Assembly (NCBI GenBank): GCA_039807445.1
Contig: JBDHRG010000218.1
Coordinates: 1-5,897, forward strand
Source: JBDHRG01 sp039807445
Lineage (GTDB): Bacteria; Pseudomonadota; Gammaproteobacteria; Competibacterales; Competibacteraceae
Length of the DNA stretch: 5,897 bases
Reading direction: 5' to 3'
Within the stretch, counting starts at the first letter, position 1; each line of letters starts with the position of its first letter. Positions 1-5,822 of this stretch are shown piece after piece. The notes under the pieces are model-generated. The model worked only from the letters and a program-made list of their open reading frames with translations, had not been told where the DNA came from and searched no databases. Position numbers and translations under genes: made by a program.

Positions 1-75
1 GGAAGCGGGAAGCGGGAAGCGGGAAGCGGGAAGCGGGAAGCGGGAAGCGGGAAGCGGGAAGCGGGAAGCGGGAAG
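1..75. repeat. Heptanucleotide tandem array, unit GGAAGCG
   Basis: Ten consecutive perfect copies of GGAAGCG run from base 1 to 70, followed by a partial GGAAG at 71-75, where the array breaks into ACGGTGG. The left end is cut by the window, so the true copy number is unknown. The unit is 7 bases, not a multiple of three, which fits a non-coding location; no gene is seen over it. The array is exact, with no diverged copy in the visible part, which suggests recent expansion or active slippage (inference). It lies upstream of the antiporter gene and a second, unrelated heptamer array. Confidence 0.97.
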
Positions 76-96
76 ACGGTGGCACAGTTCCCCCAT

Positions 97-163
97 CACG
101 TCTAACGCTTCACGTCTCACGTCTCACGTCTCACGTCTCACGTCTCACGTCTCACGTCTCACG
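97..163. repeat. Heptanucleotide tandem array, unit CACGTCT
   Basis: The array has one perfect CACGTCT at 97-103, a degenerate copy AACGCTT at 104-110, seven perfect copies at 111-159, and a partial CACG at 160-163. The 7-base register is kept across the degenerate copy, so it belongs to the same array. The array ends five bases before the Shine-Dalgarno sequence of the antiporter gene and therefore occupies its promoter or 5' leader region. The unit is unrelated in sequence to the GGAAGCG array but has the same period. It is not a CRISPR: there are no spacers. Confidence 0.96.
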
Positions 164-167
164 GAAC

Positions 168-173
168 AAAGGA
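168..173 (+). promoter_or_regulatory. Ribosome binding site of the antiporter gene
   Basis: AAAGGA lies five bases before the ATG at 179 and supports that start. It sits directly after the CACGTCT array, so gain or loss of repeat units would not change the RBS-to-start spacing but would change the distance to any promoter upstream of or inside the arrays. No convincing -35/-10 pair is visible in the short unique stretch at 76-96. Confidence 0.7.
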
Positions 174-178
174 CAACG

Positions 179-1879
179 ATGGAAGCGATCAACTACTGGA
201 TCCTGGTCGGCGCGCTGCTGATGTTCGCCGGCGTGCTGGCCGGCTCGGCCTCGTCCCGCTTCGGCATGCCGCTGCTGCTGACCTTCCTGCTCGTCGGCAT
301 GCTCGCCGGCGAAGACGGCCCCGGCGGGATCGACTTCGACGATATCGGGATCTCGTACCTGATCGGCAACGTCGCGCTGGCGGTGATCCTGTTCGACGGC
401 GGGCTCAACACGCGCATCGAGAGCTTCCGCGTCGCGCTCAAACCCTCGCTGGTGCTGGCCACGTTCGGCGTGGCGATCAGCGCCGGCGTCACCGGCGGCT
501 TCGCCGCCTGGCTGCTCGGCATCCCGCTGATGCACGGCCTGCTGATCGGCGCGACGGTCGGCTCGACCGACGCCGCCGCCGTGTTCGGCCTGCTCTCGAC
601 CCAGGGGGTGACGATCAAGCGCCGCGTCGCGGCGACGCTCGAGATCGAGTCCGGCAGCAACGACCCGATGGCGATCTTCCTGACCGTCGCACTGATCGGC
701 ATGATCCGTGGCGACACCGCTGACGCCTGGGGCTTCATTCGGCTGTTCGTCGAGCAGATGGGCATCGGCGCCTTGGCCGGCTGGCTCGGCGGACGGGCGC
801 TCGCCTGGCTGGTCAACCGCCTGCCGCTCGAAGCGGGGCTGTATCCGCTGCTGGCGCTGGCTGGGGGGCTGGTGCTGTTCGCCGCGACCACCGCGGCCGG
901 CGGCAGCGGCTTTCTCGCGATCTACATCGCCGGCATCGTGCTCGGCAACGCGCGCCTGCGCGCGGCGCATACCATCCTGCGCGTGCACAACGGCATGGCC
1001 TGGCTGAGCCAGGTCGGCATGTTCCTGATCCTCGGCCTGCTGGCGACGCCTTCGCAGGTGCTGCGGGACGCACCCAGGGCGCTGGCGATCGCCGCGGTGC
1101 TGATCTTCGCCGCGCGCCCGCTGGCGGTGTGGCTGTGCCTGTTGCCGTTCCGCTTCCCGTGGCGCGAGCAGCTCTACATCGCCTGGGTCGGGCTGCGCGG
1201 CGCGGTGCCGATCGTGCTGGCGCTGTTCCCGCTGCTGAGCGGTGTCGCGCAGGACAAGATCTTCCTGCACGTGGCCTTCGTCGTCGTGCTGATCTCGCTG
1301 CTGCTGCAGGGCTGGACGCTGGGGCCATTGGCGCGCCGGCTCGAGCTCGAAGTGCCGCCGGCGAGCGAGCCCGAGCGGCGCATCAGCCTCGAGGACAGCG
1401 AGCTCGAGCTGGTCGCGGTGAGCCTCGCCCCCGGCAGCCGGCTCGAGGGCGCGCACCCCGGTGCGGTGCGGCTGCCACCGCGCAGCTTCATCGGCGCAGT
1501 ACAGCGCGGCGCGCTGTGGCTGCCACCCGAGCAAGCCGAGCGGCTGCGCGCCGAGGACCGCGTCTACGCCTTCGCCGCGCCCGAGGAGGCCGATGCGCTG
1601 GCCGGCCTGGCCGCCGGCCAGCCGCAGGCGCGCTTCGCACGCTTCTTCGGCGAATTCACGCTCGAGGCTTCGGCGCGCGTCGGTGATGTCGCCGCCGCCT
1701 ACGGCCTGCGCGGCCTCGAAGCCGAAGCCGGGATGACGCTGGCCGAGTTGCTCGACAGCGCCAGCCACAACCGCACCGTGATCGGCGACCGCGTCGAGCG
1801 CGGCGGCGTCGAGCTGGTGGTGCGCGAGCTCGACGCCGACGGCCACGTCACGCGCGTCGGCCTCAAGCTGCCGCGCTGA
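179..1879 (+). CDS. nhaP2: K+/H+ antiporter of the NhaP2/CvrA type (CPA1 family)
   Basis: This 566-residue inner-membrane cation/proton antiporter is close in length to E. coli NhaP2/CvrA (about 580 residues) and closely resembles what I recall of it through the first ~175 residues. The family exports K+ (and Na+ in some members) in exchange for H+, and helps in volume and K+ homeostasis. A run of hydrophobic helices covers residues ~5-385. The ion-binding core shows GSTDAAAVF at 128-136 (T130, D131) and ESGSNDPMA at 157-165 (N161, D162), the TD/ND pair typical of CPA1 exchangers. A WVGLRGAVPI segment lies at 336-345. The cytoplasmic tail has a TrkA_C/RCK_C-like domain (~408-470) and a CorC/HlyC-like transporter-associated domain (~485-565), the usual NhaP2 layout. 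The ATG is chosen for its RBS and for matching the family N-terminus. Two heptamer arrays lie just upstream. Antiporter type is secure; whether K+ or Na+ is preferred cannot be read from sequence. Confidence 0.93.
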   Translation: MEAINYWILVGALLMFAGVLAGSASSRFGMPLLLTFLLVGMLAGEDGPGGIDFDDIGISYLIGNVALAVILFDGGLNTRIESFRVALKPSLVLATFGVAISAGVTGGFAAWLLGIPLMHGLLIGATVGSTDAAAVFGLLSTQGVTIKRRVAATLEIESGSNDPMAIFLTVALIGMIRGDTADAWGFIRLFVEQMGIGALAGWLGGRALAWLVNRLPLEAGLYPLLALAGGLVLFAATTAAGGSGFLAIYIAGIVLGNARLRAAHTILRVHNGMAWLSQVGMFLILGLLATPSQVLRDAPRALAIAAVLIFAARPLAVWLCLLPFRFPWREQLYIAWVGLRGAVPIVLALFPLLSGVAQDKIFLHVAFVVVLISLLLQGWTLGPLARRLELEVPPASEPERRISLEDSELELVAVSLAPGSRLEGAHPGAVRLPPRSFIGAVQRGALWLPPEQAERLRAEDRVYAFAAPEEADALAGLAAGQPQARFARFFGEFTLEASARVGDVAAAYGLRGLEAEAGMTLAELLDSASHNRTVIGDRVERGGVELVVRELDADGHVTRVGLKLPR

Positions 1880-1894
1880 ACGCCCATGCTACCC

Positions 1895-1918
1895 GGCGCG
1901 GCCGGGGCCGGCCGCGTC
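1895..1918. repeat. GC-rich palindrome between nhaP2 and cysZ
   Basis: Bases 1897-1916 form a perfect inverted repeat (arms CGCGGCCGG and CCGGCCGCG around GG). It can be extended outward by a G·T wobble and one G-C pair. As RNA it would fold into a stem of 8-10 pairs. No T tract follows on the plus strand (the next bases are mostly C), so it is not a standard intrinsic terminator. It could be a transcript-stabilising or pausing hairpin, or simply a by-product of extreme GC content. It begins 15 bases after the antiporter stop. Confidence 0.6.
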
Positions 1919-1947
1919 CCCCAGAGAGCCATCCGGAGACCCCAACG

Positions 1948-2670
1948 ATGCTGAGCCCCTTCGTCCACGGCGCCCATTACGCCTTCCGCGGCTTGCGCCT
2001 CTTGACCCACCCGCGCCTGCGCCCCTTCGTGCTGGTGCCGCTCGCGATCAACCTGGTGCTGTTCGGCGGCGGGCTGTGGTGGGGCGGGCGCGAGCTCGAT
2101 GCCTTCCTCGAGGCGCAGATCGCCCGGCTGCCCGAGTGGCTGACCTGGCTGCAATGGCTGATCGTGCCGCTGATCGTGATCGCCGCGGCGCTGGTGATGT
2201 TTTACGGCTTCACGCTGGTCGCCAACGTGCTCGGTTCGCCGTTCAACGGCGTGCTCGCCGAGCGCGTCGAGGACCTGCTCGACCCCTCGGTGCAGCGCTC
2301 GCAACGACCGCTGTGGAAAGACCTGATCGCCGCGCCGCTCGCCGAGCTGCGCAAGCTGGTGTACTTCGTCGGCTGGGCGGTGCCGCTGCTGTTGCTGCTG
2401 CTGGTGCCGGGGCTGAACCTGGTCTTCCCCTTCCTGTGGGCGGTGTTCGGCGCCTGGATGCTGGCGCTCGCCTACCTCGACTACCCGCTCGGCAACCACG
2501 GCCTCGACTTCGCCGCGCAGCGGCGGGCGGCGGCCGGGCACCGGCGGCTGACGCTCGGCTTCGGCTTCGGCGTGCTGGCGATGACGCTGGTTCCGGGGCT
2601 GAACTTCGTCGCCATGCCCGCGGCGGTGATCGGCGCGACGCTGCTGTGGATCGACAACCGGCCGCGCTGA
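1948..2670 (+). CDS. cysZ: CysZ-family sulfate transporter (EI24 family)
   Basis: This 240-residue polytopic inner-membrane protein is close in length to E. coli CysZ (about 250). CysZ mediates high-affinity sulfate (and sulfite) uptake feeding cysteine synthesis. Family signatures are spread through the protein: INLVLFGGGLWW (34-45), SPFNGVLAERVE (97-108), FGAWMLALAYLDYPLGNH (167-184) and MPAAVIGATLLWID (223-236), each aligning with the E. coli protein as I recall it. Hydrophobic segments lie at ~27-46, 68-93, 137-161, 162-180 and 203-233. The ATG is preceded by GGAGA at 1935-1939, eight bases away. It lies 68 bases after the antiporter gene on the same strand, so co-transcription is possible, but the intervening palindrome leaves that open. 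No other sulfur-assimilation gene is in the window. The gene ends convergently with the c-di-GMP gene 48 bases away. Confidence 0.9.
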   Translation: MLSPFVHGAHYAFRGLRLLTHPRLRPFVLVPLAINLVLFGGGLWWGGRELDAFLEAQIARLPEWLTWLQWLIVPLIVIAAALVMFYGFTLVANVLGSPFNGVLAERVEDLLDPSVQRSQRPLWKDLIAAPLAELRKLVYFVGWAVPLLLLLLVPGLNLVFPFLWAVFGAWMLALAYLDYPLGNHGLDFAAQRRAAAGHRRLTLGFGFGVLAMTLVPGLNFVAMPAAVIGATLLWIDNRPR

Positions 2671-2690
2671 TGCCGACTCTGCCAGCGGCC

Positions 2691-2735
2691 CGGTGGGCAA
2701 GCGCGGGTGCTCGCCGCTCTACCCATTGCCCACCG
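2691..2735. terminator. Inverted repeat at the convergent gene junction, possible bidirectional terminator
   Basis: CGGTGGGCAA (2691-2700) and TTGCCCACCG (2726-2735) form a perfect 10-bp inverted repeat around a 25-base loop. The loop itself can pair GCGG (2703-2706) with CCGC (2714-2717). The left arm is in the spacer after cysZ, and the right arm lies inside the last codons of the minus-strand gene. No T tract follows on either strand, so it is not a classical Rho-independent terminator. Its position, symmetric to two converging genes, suggests a role in transcript ending or 3'-end protection (inference). Confidence 0.45.
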
Positions 2736-5154
2736 CGACGGCTTCGAGAGCGAGCGCCGGCTCGGCTTCGCCGCACGCCTGCTGCGCCAGCCGCTCGGCG
2801 AGCGCCGCAGCCGATACCGGCCGGCCGAAGTGGAAGCCCTGCACGTAGTCGGCGCCCCAGGCCAGCAGACGCGCGCGCTGCACCTCGGTTTCGACGCCTT
2901 CGCACACCACCGGGTGGCCGAGCGCGTGCGCCAGCGCGATGATCGCGCCGGCGAGCGGGCGCCCTTCGCCCTCCAGCAGCGTCTCGCGGACGAAGGAGCG
3001 GTCGACCTTGAGCGCCCCCACCGGGAAGCGGTTCAGGTAGCCGAGCGCCGAGTAGCCGGTGCCGAAGTCGTCGATCGCCAGCCGCACGCCGAGCGCGGTC
3101 AGCCGCCGCAGCGCCTCGAGCACCTCGGCATCGTCGTCGACGAACAGGCGCTCGGTCAGCTCGAGCATCAGCGCCGAGCCGGGCAAGCCGTGCTCGGCGA
3201 GGGCTGCACGCACCGCCGCCGGATAGGCCGGGTCGCGCAGCGCGCGCGCCGACACGTTGACCGCGACGTACAGCGCCGGTGCGTGCGCCGCGCGCCACGC
3301 TGCCGCCGCGCGGCACGCCGCCGCCGCCACCCAGGCGTCGATCGCGCCGATCAGCCCGGCTTCTTCGGCCACCGGGATGAAGCGGTCCGGCGCCACCGTG
3401 CCGAGCTCGGGCGAATGCCAGCGCGCGAGCGCCTCGGCGCCGACGATGCGTCCGCTGGCCGGCTCGACGATCACCTGGAACGCCACGTCGAACTCGCTGC
3501 GGCCGAGCGCGCCGCGCAGCAGGGCTTCGAGCCGCGCGCGCGTCTCGGCCTGTTCGCCCATCGCACGGTCGTAGCGCAGAAAGGCGCTGCGGCCGCGCCC
3601 CTTGACCTGGTACATCGCGATATCGGCATGCTCGAGCAGCCGCGCCGGATCGGCGGCATCATCGGGGTACACCGCCAGGCCGATGCTGGTAGTCGCGCAC
3701 AGCTCGCGCCCGGCGATGGCGAAGGGCTCGGTGCAGGCGCGCACCAGCGCTTCGGCGACCGTATCGAACTCGGCCGCCGTGCGCCGCGCCGGCAGGATCA
3801 CCACGAACTCGTCACCGCCGAAGCGCGCGACGGTGTCGCCGACACACACGCGCCGTGCCAGCCGCTCGGCGACGGCGCACAGCAGCGCGTCGCCGACTTC
3901 GTGGCCGAAGCCGTCGTTGATGCGCTTGAAGTTGTCGAGATCGACGAACAGCAGCCCGACCCGCCGCCGGCCGCCGGCCTCGGCGATCGCCGCGGCGAGC
4001 CTGTCCATCGCCAGCTTGCGGCTCGGCAGCCCGGTCAGCGCATCGTAGTGCGCCTGGCGGTAGAGCAGCGCCTGGTCGGCCTTGCGCTGGGTGATGTCTT
4101 CGGTGACGGCGACGAAGTGCATGATGCTCCCGCGCTCGTCGCGCACCGGCGAGACGCGCGCATGTTCCCAGTACGGCTGGCCGTCCTTGCGCCGGCTGCA
4201 CAGCTCGCCGGCCCATTGGCGCCCGGCGTCGATGCAGGCGCGCAGCTCGGCGTAGACACGCAGCGGCGTCAGCTCCGAACGCAGCAGCGCCGGCGAACGG
4301 CCGATCAGCTCGGCGGCGCCGTAGCCCGAGAGCCGCTCGAAGGTCGGGTTGACGTATTCGATCCGCCCCTGCGGATCGGTGATGATCACCGAGGCCGGGC
4401 TCTGCTCGACCGCGAGCCACAGCTTGCGCAGCGTGTCGAGCGCACGCTTGCGCTCGGCCACCTCGAGCCGCAGCGAGGCGTTGGCGCGCTCGAGCTCGGC
4501 GGTGCGCCCGGCGACGCGCACCTCGAGCGAGCAGCGCAGCGCATCGAGCGCGCGCTGCCGGCGCCACAGCAGCCACACCAGCGCCGCACCGGCGGCCAGC
4601 GTCAGCGACAGCGCCAGCAGCGCTTCGCGGTAGATGCGCTCGAAGTTGGCGCGGCGCTGCTCGGCAGCGTGCAGGCGCACGTCCAGCGCCTCGAGCGTCA
4701 TGCTGCGCAGCCGCGCCAGCAGCGCATCGAGCGCCGGACGCAGCGCGGCGGCCGCGGCGTATTCGCCGGGGCCGAGCCGTGCCAGCATCGGCTCGAAACC
4801 CGACAGCAGGGCTTCGGTATCCGCCAGTGCCGCCGAGGCGCCCGGCAACGCGCGGTAGCGCTCGCCGAAGCTGCCTTCGCGCGTGTTGGGCACGCGGCTC
4901 CAGAGCACGTCGAAGCGCTCGTCGAGCGCTTCGCGCGGCAAGCCGCCGGCGAGGTAACGCATCAGGGCGTCGTTGAACATCAGGCCGTCGCGCTCGAACT
5001 GCGCCGCGAACCACATCGCGTCGTCGTGGAAGTCGCCGCGCAGTTGCTCGAGCTCGCGCGCGAGCGCACCGAGCACGCTGTAGAGGCTGATCGCCATCAC
5101 TACCGTGATCAGGGCGCTGGCCAGCCAGACCCGGTGAGCGAGCGGGCGTTTCAT
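2719..5154 (-). CDS. Membrane PAS-GGDEF-EAL protein (c-di-GMP synthesis and breakdown)
   Basis: This 811-residue inner-membrane signalling protein acts on cyclic-di-GMP. Domains in order: TM helix ~8-31; periplasmic region ~32-176, mostly predicted helical; TM helix ~178-197; coiled coil ~200-243; PAS ~244-358 ending in the usual TEDITQRK; GGDEF ~364-530; EAL ~545-792. The GGDEF motif is intact at 446-450, with DLDNFK at 405-410. The RxxD inhibitory site is missing: D440 is present, but the position three before it is C437. The EAL domain keeps E574 of EALAR, N633, E665, D695-D696 in DDFGTGYS, K716, E752 of EGVET and Q772, the residues expected for phosphodiesterase activity; the usual YQP appears as FQV (559-561). 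Net activity cannot be told from sequence. The start ATG overlaps the stop of the upstream gene (TGATG) and has no good Shine-Dalgarno sequence, implying translational coupling. An open frame continues upstream of this ATG, but it overlaps the partner gene and looks non-coding. Confidence 0.92.
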   Translation of the reverse strand: MKRPLAHRVWLASALITVVMAISLYSVLGALARELEQLRGDFHDDAMWFAAQFERDGLMFNDALMRYLAGGLPREALDERFDVLWSRVPNTREGSFGERYRALPGASAALADTEALLSGFEPMLARLGPGEYAAAAALRPALDALLARLRSMTLEALDVRLHAAEQRRANFERIYREALLALSLTLAAGAALVWLLWRRQRALDALRCSLEVRVAGRTAELERANASLRLEVAERKRALDTLRKLWLAVEQSPASVIITDPQGRIEYVNPTFERLSGYGAAELIGRSPALLRSELTPLRVYAELRACIDAGRQWAGELCSRRKDGQPYWEHARVSPVRDERGSIMHFVAVTEDITQRKADQALLYRQAHYDALTGLPSRKLAMDRLAAAIAEAGGRRRVGLLFVDLDNFKRINDGFGHEVGDALLCAVAERLARRVCVGDTVARFGGDEFVVILPARRTAAEFDTVAEALVRACTEPFAIAGRELCATTSIGLAVYPDDAADPARLLEHADIAMYQVKGRGRSAFLRYDRAMGEQAETRARLEALLRGALGRSEFDVAFQVIVEPASGRIVGAEALARWHSPELGTVAPDRFIPVAEEAGLIGAIDAWVAAAACRAAAAWRAAHAPALYVAVNVSARALRDPAYPAAVRAALAEHGLPGSALMLELTERLFVDDDAEVLEALRRLTALGVRLAIDDFGTGYSALGYLNRFPVGALKVDRSFVRETLLEGEGRPLAGAIIALAHALGHPVVCEGVETEVQRARLLAWGADYVQGFHFGRPVSAAALAERLAQQACGEAEPALALEAVAVGNG

Positions 5155-5648
5155 CACCGCACCACCACGATGCGCTCGAGCTGCCAGATCGCGCGGCCGT
5201 AATACGTCTCGGTCGCGAGCTCGGGGTGTTCGCTCCAGGGGTAGATCACCCACAGCGGTCCGAGGCTGCGCACCGTCAGCGGCTGACCGTCGCGCCGCAG
5301 CGCGAGGATCACGTCGTAGCGCTCGGCATCCGACACCGGGATCGTCACCGCGTAATCGTTGATCGCGCGCGCCTCGAGCCGCGCGCCCTGCGCGCCGACG
5401 CGCGCCAGCACTTCGCGCAGCAAGGGCCCCTCGAAGCGCGCCGGACCATCGGTCCACGGCGTGACGGTGATGATCTCGCGCTGCGGCAGCGCCTCGAGCA
5501 GCGCGCGATCGAAGCGCGCGATGCCCCCGGGTACATCGATCATGCCCTCGACGCTCAGGATCACCCGCCCCTGCGGCGGCGGCAGCTCGGCGGCGCGTGC
5601 GCCGAGGGCGGCCAGCAGCAGCAGGAGGGCGACGACTGACTTGTGCAT
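5154..5648 (-). CDS. Secreted protein with a molybdopterin-oxidoreductase-like domain, cysteine-less
   Basis: This is a 164-residue exported protein. Residues 1-19 form a clear signal peptide: a short H/K head, a VVALLLLLAAL core and the AxA cleavage site ARA|AE. The ~145-residue mature part resembles the sulfite-oxidase-type molybdopterin-binding fold (Oxidored_molyb), with stretches such as TDGPARFEGPLLREVL (66-81), INDYAVTIPVSDAERYDV (96-113) and GPLWVIYP (130-137). Catalytic members bind molybdenum through a conserved cysteine, but this protein contains none, so it is unlikely to be a Mo enzyme of the usual kind. It is the first gene of an operon and overlaps the downstream GGDEF-EAL gene by one base, which suggests it is that protein's periplasmic sensor partner (inference). 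The ATG at 5648 was chosen because it has a strong RBS and begins the signal peptide; an ATG 11 codons earlier lacks both. The fold assignment is by motif recognition only and is moderately sure. Confidence 0.8.
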   Translation of the reverse strand: MHKSVVALLLLLAALGARAAELPPPQGRVILSVEGMIDVPGGIARFDRALLEALPQREIITVTPWTDGPARFEGPLLREVLARVGAQGARLEARAINDYAVTIPVSDAERYDVILALRRDGQPLTVRSLGPLWVIYPWSEHPELATETYYGRAIWQLERIVVVR

Positions 5649-5652
5649 GGTC

Positions 5653-5658
5653 CCTCCT
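5653..5658 (-). promoter_or_regulatory. Ribosome binding site of the signalling operon
   Basis: Reading the minus strand, AGGAGG (followed by another G) lies four bases before the ATG at 5648. It is a near-perfect Shine-Dalgarno sequence and decides the start against the upstream in-frame ATG at 5681. A 7-bp inverted repeat (CGGCGGA at 5665-5671, TCCGCCG at 5681-5687) lies just upstream of it in the leader. Confidence 0.8.
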
Positions 5659-5698
5659 GGACGGCGGCGGACGGCGTGCATCCGCCGGAAGACCCCAG

Positions 5699-5727
5699 AG
5701 TCTGCGGTTTCGGCCAGGGCTGTTCAA
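5699..5727 (-). promoter_or_regulatory. Weak candidate sigma-70 promoter for the signalling operon
   Basis: On the minus strand, TTGAAC (5727-5722, four of six matches to TTGACA) is followed after 17 bases by CAGACT (5704-5699, three of six matches to TATAAT). The spacing is ideal but the -10 match is poor. It lies between the upstream terminator hairpin and the RBS, where an operon promoter is expected, and would give a leader of roughly 45 bases. It is a guess based mainly on position. Confidence 0.25.
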
Positions 5728-5756
5728 GAGCGGGGCACCCGACGCGCGGCCCCTGC

Positions 5757-5793
5757 AGAAACGATGACGCCCGCCGGATGGCGGGCGTCATCG
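5757..5793 (-). terminator. Intrinsic terminator after the right-edge gene
   Basis: A perfect 14-bp stem (CGATGACGCCCGCC at 5762-5775 and its complement at 5780-5793) closes a four-base loop, GGAT on the plus strand. On the minus strand it begins about 30 bases after the stop of the right-edge gene and is followed by TTTCT, a short U tract. This fits a Rho-independent terminator for that gene and implies that the downstream signalling operon is transcribed separately. Confidence 0.8.
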
Positions 5794-5822
5794 AGGTGGA
5801 TTGCGGTTATTCCGTCATCCGA

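Noticed and set aside
80..94. Possible sigma-54 promoter: TGGCAC at 80-85 between the two arrays
   Set aside because: The -24-like element is perfect, but the GC required ten bases after the GG is CC (93-94), and no TTGCA-like -12 element is present.
1..163. Heptamer arrays considered as a CRISPR array or as coding repeats
   Set aside because: The units are directly contiguous with no spacers, are far too short for CRISPR repeats, and have a period not divisible by three with no supporting reading frame or RBS.
152..1846. 564-codon open frame on the minus strand antisense to nhaP2
   Set aside because: The translation is Ala/Arg/Gln/His/Asp-rich with no recognisable domain. Long antisense frames arise from strong GC bias at third codon positions, and the plus strand carries a clear antiporter over the whole stretch.
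2707..5202. 831-codon open frame on the plus strand antisense to the GGDEF-EAL gene
   Set aside because: Low-complexity Arg/Ala/Gln/His-rich translation without motifs; the opposite strand encodes a complete PAS-GGDEF-EAL protein with conserved active-site residues.
5649..5681. Earlier in-frame ATG at 5681 for the molybdopterin-fold protein
   Set aside because: It has no Shine-Dalgarno sequence and would place an Arg-rich stretch with a second Met before the signal peptide. The ATG at 5648 has AGGAGG at proper distance.
5707..5714. FliA (sigma-28)-like -10 element GCCGAAAC on the minus strand upstream of the signalling operon
   Set aside because: Six of eight bases match GCCGATAA, but no TAAA-like -35 element occurs about 15 bases upstream.
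5155..5727. Upstream extension of the GGDEF-EAL frame to an ATG at 5727, which would add about 190 residues
   Set aside because: The extra sequence is Arg/Ala/Pro-rich and overlaps the signal-peptide protein in another frame. The start at 5154 directly precedes the first TM helix and overlaps the upstream stop as TGATG.
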